Assembly (NCBI RefSeq): GCF_030272615.1
Contig: NC_081412.1
Location: 141,336,747-141,400,746 of the forward strand
DNA length: 64,000 nt
Origin: Cryptomeria japonica
Taxonomy: Eukaryota > Streptophyta > Pinopsida > Cupressales > Cupressaceae
Reading direction: 5' to 3'
The notes below the pieces were generated by a model. That model saw nothing but the letters and a program-made list of their open reading frames with translations, was not told the origin of the DNA and ran no database searches. Positions within the stretch are counted from its first letter, which is position 1. Every line of letters begins with the position of its first letter. Made by a program: the position numbers and the translations under genes. Positions 23,080-34,478 of the stretch are shown one piece after another.

Positions 23080-26000
23080 ATGGCACTACGAAGAGATTTC
23101 ACAGGGAAGGTTAATTACTAGGAAAGAGCCATTTGTGAACTTTTTAGAACAATTAACTATGTCTACTAATGCCGCAACTAAAATGAAAGAATTTGTGCCC
23201 AAGGCTCTCCGTCTGAGAATTGGAGACGGTTTGTATGACAGAGGGAATTGGTTAAGGGATTCATAGATAGGGATATCAGGTCTGGGACTCTTCAAAGTGG
23301 GATTTGGCTAGAGAAATTCCTCTACTCCAATGAATAGTATATGGGATTTAGATGTTGGAAAGCTCATAGTCCTTGGGGTTTTCATGGATGTGGACATGTT
23401 AACCTAGATTGCAAATAACTATGATCTTGTTGCCAGGTGTGTTAGAAATGTAAACAGGGGATCTTTAATTGAGATAAATGATGATGAGTTTAGGAAAGTG
23501 TTCAGACTCAATGAGGTGTCAAATTATTTAGAGCCCATCAATTTTGAAACACTTGCACAGGTTTATAATGTGTAGAGAGATCACCTAAGGAGTGGCCCTT
23601 TCAAAGAATTTTTTGTCAAAATAGGAGGATTGACTGTTGTAGGCCGTACCACCATGGAACCCTTCTTTTTAAGTTTATTTACTTTGAGGGCTAAAGGGAT
23701 GTATTGGTCCCTATGTTAGATTTTTGGGGAAGATGCTGAAACAACCATGCCAACCCACTATATGCTCATGTTAGCACAAATTTTGAACCCATCTCTGGAA
23801 GTAACTTTTGACTTTGCACCTTATCTCACTGATGCCATTCATGAAGGGTTGATGGGGATAAAAAATGCTAAGGTAGATAGACCTTTTGGATGGTATTCTC
23901 TTCTTATGCACATGTTTTTATTCAAAGGTGCTGATTATTTTGCTAGTGAAATGTAGCTAATTAAGGAAAAGGATGATGAGGAGATGCCTGCTCAATTGTG
24001 GAGCACAATCTTGTCTTGGGATAGAGAGGATACAAGTTATTTGAAGTTTGATAGATGTTTTGCATCTATGTTTAGGATCCTCTTGTGCCCAAAACTCTAG
24101 AATTCCTAAAGTTCTCCTTGACTTCCTTAGGCCTAAGGAATTTGCTCAAGATATTAAGATTGTTCACAACTAGGGTGATATATACTTGTACCCTATCTCT
24201 ACTGTGTTTAGAGTTTATGGTTTTAGAGGAACTCCATATTTCCTCCCCTATCAAGTCCCATTCAAGATAGGAATTGCAAAGGTCCTAAGGAAAATCAGAG
24301 GATTGCAAGAAGCATAATTAACAAATAGGGGGAAAGGGACAATTTTCCCAACTATCACCATTGCACATCAATTTGTAATCACCAAGGGTGGTTGGAAACA
24401 TTTTGATGATTTATTTCAGCCATATAGGTTGTCTACTACAGTGTCAAGGTTTGCCAACCCTGAAGACTTCTTTAATGGTATTTTCAAGAGGAGAGCCATA
24501 TGTAAAGGCAGACCTTAAAGGAGAAAACATAAATTATATTGATAAATGATCCTGAAAAGGCTACGTTGGTTCTAGCTAGCCCTACCTTTGCTAAGGCCAT
24601 CCCTCTAGGTGAATATGTGATGCACACGAGGCCAAAATATAGTGTGCTAGTTCCAGTCAGGGGTGAGCCTTCTACTTCAAAAGGGAAAGAGCAATATAAG
24701 ATGTGGTTGAAATCCAAGATTCCCCTAAAAGGCAAAGGTTGGGAAAAGAGGTGCAAACAGGTGAGCCTTTATACTCTCCATCCCAATCCCCAATCCATGT
24801 GGGAGATGAACATGTAGTGGCTAAGCAGTTATTGCAGTTAGGAAGTCTTGGGGAGATTACCTATACTTATGAAGAAGTACAAGAAGGAATGCCTGAAGAG
24901 CCACCAAGTGCTGAAATGGACTTGACTTTAGAGGAGTCTAAAGGCAAAGAGTTAGACCCTGTCATCAAACAAGCCAGTGAGGAATTCCTGGCTGATAATA
25001 ATTTTGTTACAATAGAATCTTTCATACAATTTGTTTGGAGACAAAATATAGAACAATTCAAAGCAAGATTTGAGAAGAGGGAAAATGAACAGCCCGACAA
25101 AGATCCATCTGCAGTGGAGGAAGAAGTAAAACAAGAAATGATGACAAAATTCAAAACCTTTACTCCAGAGAAGGGGAGAGAAATGATAGCAAAAGCTAGT
25201 GTACTAATTCTCCCTGAGTGGGATATAGCAGATGCACTAGAGCTTGAAGTAGTAAGGAAAGAAACAAAGCCCTTGGAAGGAGTGATATTTAAGAAGGACC
25301 ATGCTGCTTTGGTCATGTGGTCTCTAAGGAGGGATGAGAGTAGAAAGAGGAAGGACACTTCAGGGACTAGCCACCTTGGAGGTATTATTGTGAAAAAAGT
25401 GCAGTATATAGGGGTAGTAGAAGCTACCAACATAGTTTTGGAATTAGCAAAATCTAGTGTGGTAGTAGTCGAGAAGGAAGCCAAGGAAAAAGTTGATCTC
25501 TAGGTAAAATTAGAGATGATTCTAAAGGTTTATAATGAGGAAAAAGGGGAGATAGGCTACAGGGATAGTATCATCACCAAATTGAAGAATCAATTACCAG
25601 TGCAGTACCAGAAAGGTGAATCTTCTACTTTAATGATTGCCTCCTCTCCAGCAAAACCCCCATCCACCAGTCCAATCATTGAATTTCCCCCTTCTCCTAT
25701 GACTTCTAGTTTTCAATCAACCGAGACCATACTAGATGAAGTGGAAAAGTTGAAGCAGGATTAGGCCTTGTTTGCAAGTAAGTATGAGGAATAGGTCAGA
25801 GGCACAATCTTTAAGTTTGCTGACACTATAGGAGCTTCTATTGTGTACATTTATATGATAATAATTTTGAACATGTTGATTGATCGGAAAGAAGACAAGG
25901 TTACTCTGGAGCATATTTTGAATAAGTGGATGCCTAGAGAGGTGGTTTTGGAACTTATGTGTTCATCTTAAGAAAAGGCAGAGGCTGATGCAAATATTAA

Positions 26001-26457
26001 ATCCACTTGTGAGTTAGTGAAAGACATGACCAGGTTAGTAGAAGGAAGAGCTAGTGTAGAGAGAAAGGCCAACTTGTGCAGAAAAGAATATGCTAACCAT
26101 AAGTTTGAACTGTTTCATGGGGGTTTTGTTAGTTCAAGTCAGTTGATAGATGAAAAGGTGTGGCTTGATGAGCTAGGATATAACTTGTCTTAATGGATAA
26201 ATGAAGTCATAAATACAGATGACACATCTTTATTTATGCGGACAATTGAAGAAATTGAGAAAATAAAGTCACATTATCATTTTTTGGAGACAGAGGTTAA
26301 GCAATTAAGAAACACATGGAAAAGGTTGAACAAACTAAATAAGAAAATTTTTAACTTCTCCTAGCCTTGTGATGACATGTTCCAAGAGTGGAAAAATAGG
26401 TATGCAGTGCAAGAAGTGGAGGTTCAAGAACAGTTAGAAGGTGCTGCATCGGAATAA
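23080..26457 (+). pseudogene. Unknown long ORF inside the D 5' LTR (broken copy)
   Basis: I do not recognise this protein. The frame starts ATGGCACTACGAAGAGATTT and runs to a TAA at 26455-26457, parallel to 44093-47682 in the other LTR. The best preserved piece is 24703-25503 (266 codons), which is acidic and helix-prone with FVWRQNIEQFKARFEKREN, ILPEWDIADALELEVVRKE and VMWSLRRDESRKRK. Near its start lies the basic cluster QDSPKRQRLGKE, a possible nuclear signal. A deletion of about 225 bases at 24517, present in the other copy, and numerous stops disable it. It lies upstream of the PBS, unlike any gag or pol. Confidence 0.65.
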
Positions 26458-27038
26458 CAAACTTCAAAGTTGTTAGGAATGAAATGATTGTAATTTCTTT
26501 TCAGCGGGAATCATGGTTGTAATAAACTTATCCTAGGGAAGTCCAAAGCTGGTTTGCATCCATATCATTATAAATGGATACCAGGACTTTAGAATAGAGG
26601 ATCACAAGAATTTGTAAAGAAACTCAGTTGAAATATATCTAAGGTTTTTTGGTTCTTTCAGAAATCACCTTGAGTTATGTAAGATTTTCAAAATGAATAT
26701 TAATATATAGATCAAAGCTTTCTGAGCCTAAATCTTCATTGTCTTCTTGTGTTAATTCATTGATTTATTGGTTTCTTTTGGATAATTTAGGGTTATTTGA
26801 TTGACTAGGGATTGCAAGGTAGTCTTACAGACATGTTTCAAGGTTTTCTCTCCAGAAGAGGGATTAAATATACATGAAATATATCTGTTAGTAAATCAAT
26901 TGTTTTGTGCTTGAATGTGATAAACAGTTTTAGCATAAAGGGAAAAACTTATATATATGTCAGGCATATATTAGGTTAATGAAAGGCGAAGTGATGAGAT
27001 GTATGTGAATGTCCAGATTCAAAACTCTTGTTTAAATT

Positions 27039-27293
27039 GGGTGACTCTGTAGCCTAGATAAGGCACTGATATCTTTTGTGGAATCTTTTCTATGTTTCTT
27101 GGGGTCAAGACTAAAAGATGAATACATGTTTCCTCTTTAGTTTTTAGTATTGTTAAGGTGATGAGGTTCACATGGGTGACTCTGTAGCCTAGATAAGGCA
27201 CTGATATCTTTTGTGGAATCTTTTCTATGTTTCTTGGGGTCAAGACTAAAAGATGAATACATGTTTTCTCTTTAGTTTTCAGTATTGTTAGGA
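27039..27293 (+). repeat. 135-bp tandem duplication near the end of D 5' LTR
   Basis: gggtgactctgtagcctag starts at 27039 and again at 27174; the second copy is partial. The 3' LTR has a single copy (63416-63555). This is therefore a private duplication in the 5' LTR. Confidence 0.92.
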
Positions 27294-27522
27294 TTCATAG
27301 GACACTGGTGTACTATGAATCCTATATTAAAATTGTGAAGGTATTCATAAGAGGTATACCCACCTGAGCTTGAAATAAGCTTAAAGTGTAGAAGGTTTTG
27401 TAGAAACCTTGTTATATGTTATTCTAGAGTTCTATTTTCTTGTTGTCCTCTCCATATGCAACCGAGGCTTTCAATTTTCTCACAGAGGGATCAAGGAAAT
27501 CAGAATTTGAGAACAACAAAAG

Positions 27523-27540
27523 TGGCGACTCTACTGGGGA
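27523..27540 (+). other. D primer-binding site (tRNA-Arg-like, Ogre type)
   Basis: TGGCGACTCTACTGGGGA lies four bases after the LTR end. This form resembles the tRNA-Arg-type site reported for Ogre/Tat elements. A second TGGCGACTC stands in the leader at about 27738. Confidence 0.8.
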
Positions 27541-27806
27541 GAGTCATAGTGTGAATCTGTATTGCAGATCTACTGGTTATATTGCCCAAAAGTTTGTTTG
27601 AATTTGTGTGTTTGGTCCTTGTAGCATGTCGTTTCATCCCTAATCTTTGTTATTTCTCTCTCTGAAGATCTTCTTGTTCTATAGTCTTCTACAAGTGATT
27701 TATCAAGCTTGTTTTCTTATTTTCCCAAAATTTTGGGTGGCGACTCTGACATAAAGTAACTAGTGCTCTTGAATAAGCATAATTCATTTTAAGGAAAACA
27801 AGTATA
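27541..27806 (+). other. D leader between PBS and gag
   Basis: Non-coding, about 266 bases. The only notable point is a repeat of part of the PBS (gggtggcgactctgac at about 27736). No gene seen. Confidence 0.6.
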
Positions 27807-28061
27807 ATGCAGAGAGGAAAGAACACTAGATCATTCATGAGGAAAAATCCTCAAGAGATGTTGCAAGAAGGATTACCTGAGCAGGCATGAAGAGGCCAGA
27901 AAAGATCAGTTGCACATGAGCCATCTAGTGTTGCCTAGATACAAAAAAGCATTCATACAGGTAAGTCATCTGATAGACCCATATATGCAAATTCAAATTC
28001 TTCTTCCTGTGAATCTGAGCAAGACATTTTGGGTTTCCATTGTGGTTTGTTTGGTAATAAT
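27807..28061 (+). pseudogene. D gag, N-terminal part (cut by F)
   Basis: Begins MQRGKNTRSFMRKNPQEMLQ at 27807 and runs as one frame with two stops to SSSCESEQDILGFHCG, where F interrupts it at 28061. After removal of F and one target copy, the frame joins exactly to the frame at 35681, which supports this start and this reading frame. Confidence 0.75.
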
Positions 28062-29210
28062 TGATGAATACTAAGAGGGGGGATGAATTAGTATACCAAA
28101 AATTACTGTACTTAAACACCTTAACCGTCTAGTAGTAAATCAGTAAAATAGTTTAACAAACAAATTGGTTAACACACATGCAAACCAAATAGCAAATAAG
28201 GCATTCACCCACAGGAGAAATAACACCATAACACAAGATATTTTGACATGGAAACCCAAATGGGAAAAACCACGGTGAGATGAAACTCACAAGTAACTAT
28301 CTGCAGAATAGGAACCAAACCAGTTAAAGTCATACAATGTTCTTTACTAGAATAGATCCTGTTAGGAATCTCAATCTCTGTTAGGAGATAAATCTGATTA
28401 AAGACTACCTTGCTAGAGGATTTTAGATCCACAGATGTGAACCACCTTGTTAGAGGATTTACAAAAGGCTTTTTGGGCCTACCCGGTTAAGGGCTTCAGG
28501 CTTGTCGAAGATGTGAGCAATCAACAAGTGAGTGATCTAGCAAATAGCATAGATTGCTTGGTTAGATCCTTGATAGCTCATTCCTAATGCATTCTAGCAT
28601 TACTTTAGTCTTCAACACATTCACACTCTGCCTTCTCTAGCAGACCTCAACTTCTCTTCTATGATCGTATATACAAAAACTCATCAACCACCTTAAACCC
28701 TAGCAACTTTTTAAAACCCTAGACATGATGTCCTTATAAAGGAATTTGATTTCATGTCGGTCCAACAGGATTACAATACAATTTCCTAGGTTCAATGCAT
28801 CTGGACACTTTCGGTAACATGACACAAATGCATCATCAAAGTGTCGGCACTGCTAAACAATCGGTAGATGGTAACTCATCACAAAATGTCAGTTGATAAC
28901 TCATCACAGAGTATTACTAGTTCAAAAAAAATACCGGTTGCTGGTTTGACAAAATGAAGACTGGGAAATATGAGTTGTGCCACTTCATTCCTTTGTACCA
29001 CTTGAGATCCTCGAATCGCTTAGGGTCTTCATACTACTTGAGACCAGTAAACACTTTCTACAAAACCCTGATAGTCTAAAGACTATAATACATCATACCG
29101 GTTAGAACAAATACTAGTTGAGCTTTAACTCATACATACAAAAAGTGATCTCAAAGCAAGTGTGTGTCCATCAATGACAATCACAACATTAATCATCAAA
29201 AATACCAACA
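28062..29210 (-). repeat. F 3' LTR
   Basis: Plus strand tgatgaatactaagagggg to caaaaataccaaca; pairs with 34479-35618. It contains the copia LTR box at 28241-28290. No gene. Confidence 0.93.
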
Positions 29211-29454
29211 ATCTCCCCCTTTGGCATTGATGGCAACACTTAGGAAAATTTTGAAATCTAAGTGTTTTACAACAAAAATATGCCATAATCAAAATTACTC
29301 CCCCTAAGCATATACACAATCCCTTTTGCAAAAAATACAACATATCATGCATCAAAATTTTAAATACCAGAATACTTCTCCCCCTTTGCCAACAATGACA
29401 AAGTATAGCTGAATAATCCCTGTTCCTTTAGCATTAATAACTAATTTAAAGAGT
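29211..29454 (-). other. F polypurine tracts and 3' untranslated stretch
   Basis: The minus strand gives gccaaagggggagat directly before the 3' LTR. Further tracts of the same type occur at about 29296 (tactccccctaag on plus) and 29371 (ttctccccctttgcc on plus). No coding sequence recognised. Confidence 0.75.
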
Positions 29455-32400
29455 TTATGACAATAAAGAGTGAAACTTGTCAAAAACTGATTTAAAGTCC
29501 TGGATAAATGTCTTCATGGATAAAGACCATGATTCAAGCAATGAAGTAGCAACCTCATGCTCTGTTTGCATATGATAAACCTACTCCTCCATGGCATCCA
29601 TGGTACTCATCTCTTGAGTAATCATTAGGGCATCTATATTGAGGTAGCATTTCATGAGAATTTGCAGTCTTGGCAGTAGGACCAATTGAATTTCCTTCAA
29701 ATTACGTGTTTGGTTGCTTATCTCTACCTCTAGTCTTGTAGACTGAAGTTGAAACCAGTGAGTAGTTTGTCCATATGTGGAGAAGAAGTCATATGACATC
29801 TTGAAGGTGCTAATAAATGACTGCATATCAGTTTATAGTTTGTATTTTTGAGTGAGCATATCATCATAGAATAAATGAGGTTGACAAATCTTGCTAAGTA
29901 GTAGATTTCCCTCATTCATTGCATCTCTAATGTCCTTCTATACCTTTTGAAGATCAAACCAGAGCTCTGTGAACTTTCTCACCAAGGTAGTGTTCAGAGC
30001 CTTTTGATGTTCCTTCTTGGCAATTGCTTCTGCAACCTCTTCCAAGATTTGCACTTGGTCTTCTACAACTGTGCATAGGAGCTTGAATTATGCAAGTGAG
30101 GAATCAGTACTAGGAAGGTTTGTACCGGGTATCAAACTGGTAAGAGTGTCCACGACAACTTGGATCACATCTTGCTCCTTTTTCCTCCTTATCACTTCCA
30201 GACATTCTTGAGTAACCTTAATGCTTTGGAGCAAATCTATTTCATTTGTAGATTGGAGGTCAATGGGACTAGCAATGTTAGCTGGTTTAGCCTGACTACC
30301 AATTGCCATTGGGGTCTCTACCTTTGTTCTCTTTGCCACTGCTTCCTTGTCCTTGGCTTTTTTCTTATCTTTGTGAGCCTTCCTCTGCTCCTCTTCTTCT
30401 TTCTTTCTTTTCACTTCTTCTTGTCTCTTCTCTTCATCTTTTCGCTTCTTCTCTTCTTCATCCTTCTTCTTCTCTTCTTCCTTCTTCCTCTTCTCCTCTT
30501 CCTATTTCTTCTCTTCCTCTTTCCGCTTCTCCTCTTCTTTCTTTTCCTCTTACTTCTTCTTCTTCTCTTCCTCTTGTTTCTTATTTTCCTCTTCTCTTCT
30601 CTTCTTCTCCTCTTCTTTTCTCTTATCCTCTTCCTCTTTCCTCTTTTCCTCCTCTTTTCTCTTATTCTCTTCCTCTTTCCTCTTTTCCTCCTCTTTTCTC
30701 TTTTCCTCTTCATCTATCTGTTTCTTCTTTTATGCTTCCTGTTGCTTCTTTTCTTCTTCTGCCTACTTCTCCTATCATGTTCCTTCTGATGGTGTACCCT
30801 GAGTAACTTTTTCACCATCTAAGGTGTCAATGTCAATGGGTTCCATTTGTTCAGTGATCAGTTCCTCTTCACTATCATATACTTCATCTGGTTTTGATAT
30901 TTCTGGTTCTTGCTCAGCCTTTTTGTTGGCTTCCAATACATTGTGCAATCTCAAAGCAGCCTTGGCATGAGAGTGGGTGTCTTTCACCACTTCAGGAACT
31001 TTTCCTTCTAGCAATAGGAGTCTCCTTCTTTGCATAAAGAAGAGAACTTTGTATTTTTCCATAACTTCAAAAAGTTCCGAATTAGACACATTAGGAAAAT
31101 AGTGTGCAAATACTTCCTCTCTTATTTCTTGTTCCTTTTTTATGGCAATGTGCCATTTGTTATCTAAAGAATTATATAAAGAATCAGGTGCCTTAGATCT
31201 AATTTCTGATGGCGACTGGTCATTAACACATAAATATTGAATAACTTCTTATTCTACGTCCTCTTTCTCATTGTCATTGAAATCACCAAGCAATTTTCTT
31301 CTAACATTCTTGATTGTCCTTTGACAATGTGATAAAGGTTTATAAGAAGAAATATCAATATTTACCAATGCAGATGTTGCCGGTTCATTCTTTGTCTTTT
31401 TCCTCATTTTCCTGGTCTTCTTAGGTGGTTCTTCTTACACAGTTTCTTCTGAGTCTGGTGTATTGCTTTTTGTCTTCCACTTCCTCTCAAAGACTTTGGT
31501 GGGTGCAGCTTCTGATTTCTTCTTAGCTAGTGATCGCTTGATCACTTTGGGACTAGTTGCAGTAACTAGTGTCGATGTTGAAGGCACTGCCTTTCCTTTC
31601 TTTACTGAGGGTTCTACAACCAGTGTAACCCTTTCCAAATAGGTGCTAGTTTTCTTTGCCTTAGGATCAAGGGGTGAGGTGATTAGAGTAGAAGCATACC
31701 AGTCCAGCATATCATACATTACCTCATAGCCCATAGGCTCCACTTCTTCCTATCTAGGCTCAACGGCCTCCATTATGCATTCATCCACTTTGATGATAAA
31801 GCAGATGTCCTCTTCATATTTCTTGACAATGTCACTGGATATCCTCATCCTTAGGCTCATCTTGCTTCTGAACTCATCAAAGTACTTGTTCAGGACTTCA
31901 GGGTAGCTGGTTCCAACTTCTTGTAGACTTTCCTTGATTTTCTTTGTCACCGGTTGGTCAACAGACCACTGAATGTCACCTACTCCTGGAAAGTAGCCTT
32001 GGAAGTAAAAGAACAACCCAACCAATAGTTGTTCGAACTTAAATCTTAGTGCATTGTCCTGTTTGATCGAATTAAGATTCAACAGAAGTTGTCTTTGCAT
32101 ACAAGTGCATAGATCAAATGATGCATCTTCCTTGATCATCCTATAAGCGGCATTTACCGCTGTAATAGAGACAATTAATTCTACTAGTAGAGAATGTCTG
32201 GTAACCTATCACCATGCAAACATACTTGACTAGATCATCCTTGATTGAGTTGACAGTCATTCCACGTGAGTCGCTTACTGAACTGGTGAGCTTGGACATT
32301 TCAGTCCTACTAACCTTCCTTGGGGCTGGCACTTCCCCTATGTTACAAAAATCGGTGACGACATGAATCACTTCTAGTGTGATGTCGTGCATCTACTCTA

Positions 32401-32755
32401 AGTACATTTTATCACTATACACTCTGCTCAGAATGATGCGAATGTGATCATCTGAAAATTCTTCAAGAAAATAGACTACATTGTGAAGTTTCTTTTTTTC
32501 TAGAATGCTAAATTCTGGTTTAGTCTTCTTATCCTTCCCGTAGAACAAATTCAACTGGGAATGGATTACAAGAGACCCTAAGTCTTCAATTTTATAATCT
32601 ATGTAATCTGAAATGCCTTCCTCCACTATAATTCCACCAGGTACTAGGGATAGGGCATTGTATTTTGCTTTTCATTTGATGAAATCTACAGAATCAACAG
32701 GTGCACTAGAACTAGCATGTGATGTGAAACCAATGATAAATAGAGAATTTTGAAA
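29455..32755 (-). pseudogene. F ORF2: unknown protein of about 1,100 codons in place of pol
   Basis: Unrecognised. The frame starts near 32755 (SSSAPVDSVDFIK) and is pieced from open segments 32626-32393, 32392-32141, 32139-31750, 31743-31435, 31089-30775, 30414-30088 and 29826-29581, most of them continuous or separated by single stops. Order: globular N-part (LSLVPGGIIVEEGISDY, FLEEFSDDHIRIILSRVY, EVLNKYFDEFRSKMSLR); a basic Ser/Thr/Pro linker (KRSLAKKKSEAAPTKV); EVFAHYFPNVSNSELFEVM; a Lys/Glu-rich repeat (30400-30760); and a helical C-part. No RT or integrase motif. It could be a captured or degenerated envelope-like or accessory ORF; I cannot choose. Confidence 0.6.
30600..30717 (-). repeat. 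39-bp in-frame repeats encoding a Lys/Glu-rich helix
   Basis: Repeats of a pyrimidine-rich 39-bp unit (13 codons) on the plus strand, built from ctcttttctcttat and cctctttcctc blocks. On the minus strand in the ORF2 frame they read KRKEEE-type units, expected to form a charged coiled coil. Other frames give Arg-only or Leu/Ser-only artefacts. The charged stretch extends to about 30400 in less regular form. Confidence 0.8.
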
Positions 32756-33180
32756 AATACCTTCATAAATTGAGATTTAGGGCTTCGCAACTTGAACTTC
32801 ACCACACACTCCTTCAGTTGTAGAAATACCGCTTTGTGTTCTACACTTCTTCAACAGATGTTTGCTTAAGATTCTTCGTCAGGTTTTTGATAAATTCTTT
32901 GAATCGCTATGCAAATCACTTTTCTTCACTCGAAAAATGATAAGTGAGAAATGATTTGAAAATTCCTTTTAAACAACTTCTCCACCTACCATAATTAATG
33001 CTCCACTATTAGGGTGTAAACCCTAATTTTCCTTTTACCATTTTCAGTCTTCTGTCGACTCACATGTATCTAATACTGGTTAAGATCTTTCATCGGTATC
33101 AACTAGGGGCTCAAGATATTTCACCATTTGCTCTGCCTAAGCTTTTTGTAGCTTAGTTTTCTGGTCCTGAAATTTCCACA
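32756..33180 (-). other. F spacer between gag and ORF2
   Basis: AT-rich, without convincing coding sequence. It contains decayed frames only. Confidence 0.5.
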
Positions 33181-34440
33181 CTAGGTGCAGAAACTGGTTC
33201 TTCTTGCAACACTCTTGGTTTCTTTTTCTAGGTTTTGTTCATATCCGCTTGAACAGTTTCAACATCAATCTTTCCTTCTGGAGTGACCGGTATGTCATCT
33301 GATGTTCTTTCTTGTTCTGTAGAATCTAGCAATGTGACCCGGTTTGTTGCAATGATAGCAGACCATTCCAAGTGCTCTCCATGGTCCATTATCCATGTTA
33401 CTATTCTTCCTCCTGCATGTTGCAGCAATGTGACCATGACAATGACAAATCAAATAGTTTGCTCTCCATCTGGTTGCTACTTGATAGCCATTGCTACCTG
33501 ACTGATGATTAAAGGTATTAAACTGGTTGGGATTCTGGTTCACAAAAGGTTCTGGACCAACTCCTTGAGTCCTCTGAGGATATCTTCCAGTGTTGTTCAT
33601 AACAGACCTGCATTCAGATGCTCTATGCCCAAACTTGTATCATGCATGACAATTACCATTGAACTTATTGGATCTAGGTACATTGTTCATAAAGTAAGGA
33701 AAATTATTGTAGGCTTTGCTCCTACACACATTAGCAGTATGTCCTTCTTTAAGACATTTAAAGCAAATAGGTTTGAACTTTTGCTTACGTTTACCTTTGA
33801 ATGTTAGTTGCTTCTTCGATACTTCAACATTTTCACCAGAGCTCTCACCTTCCTCATGACCATAGTAACCAAGTCCATTAGTATTCTTGACAGGTTTAGT
33901 CGATTCAAGATTTTTCTCTAGCTTAATAGTACTCTTGTTGAACTTAGCAAGTATTCCCTTTGACTCAAAGAGTTCTTTGGAAATAGCAGCATTTGTTTCC
34001 ATCAAGTTTGCATTCTTGGAGATGACTATGTTCAGTTCTTCTTGCATGTCTTCCTTTTCCACTTTGCTCGCATGGAGTTGAGCGGTTAGGGCACTAATTT
34101 CTTGTTTTAACTTGGAGTTCTCATGATCTCTATCTTTTACAAGATCTTCAACTTTCCTCTAGTTCTCAGGCTCTTGACACATTCAGATAGTTAGTCCTTC
34201 CAACTCCTTTCTTAGGTTGGAATTGGATTCATTCAGCTTTTCTACTTCTTGAATTAGGGCTTCCATGTCCGCTTCGTCAGAGGAACTATTTTTAGTTAGC
34301 TCCATCAGTTTTTCAGCATGTTCTCTCCTTTTTGCCTGAGAGGCCTTATATTTGACCATAAGTTCATCATAGGCTTGCTCAAACTGAGTGAGTTGATGAG
34401 TAAGTTCCCTCATAGTGTATTCCCCCAAATCTCTTTCCAA
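33181..34440 (-). pseudogene. F gag-like protein with coiled coil and four zinc knuckles
   Basis: Starts MERDLGEYTMRELTHQLTQ at 34440, 24 bases inside the PBS. The first 200 codons are heptad-like and charged (QEVEKLNESNSNLRKELEG, EEGESSGENVEVSKK), suggesting a coiled coil. Four C-x2-C-x4-H-x4-C knuckles follow: CFKCLKEGHTANVC (intact), CHA*YKFGHRASEC (second Cys now a stop), YLICHCHGHIAATC (first Cys now Tyr) and CYHCNKPGHIARFY (last Cys now Tyr). A polar tail ends near 33228. Copia gag normally has one knuckle. Capsid homology is not obvious, so gag identity rests on the knuckles and position. Confidence 0.75.
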
Positions 34441-34463
34441 GTAGTTAAACTTATAGAAAGGTT

Positions 34464-34476
34464 GGCTTTGATACCA
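34464..34476 (-). other. F primer-binding site (tRNA-iMet type)
   Basis: Minus strand TGGTATCAAAGCC, two bases inside the 5' LTR. One base differs from the TGGTATCAGAGC of B and C. Confidence 0.85.
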
Positions 34477-34478
34477 AT

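Larger units (their letters stand above)
19782..27518 (+). repeat. D 5' LTR (about 6.2 kb, carrying solo LTR E)
   Basis: Begins tgttgtcactattttgactattgggtg, ends tttgagaacaaca, and is followed by the PBS. After removing E and one E target copy (20801-22345), it aligns from end to end with 42341-63775 minus G. It differs by a deletion of about 225 bases near 24517 and a 135-bp tandem duplication at 27039. It contains a tandem repeat array and a long broken ORF. Confidence 0.9.

Noticed and set aside
30160-30806. Leu/Phe- and Ser/Leu-rich plus-strand frames, and an Arg/Lys-only minus frame at 30411-30713
   Set aside because: All are wrong-frame readings of the pyrimidine-rich repeat that encodes the Lys/Glu coil of F ORF2 on the minus strand.
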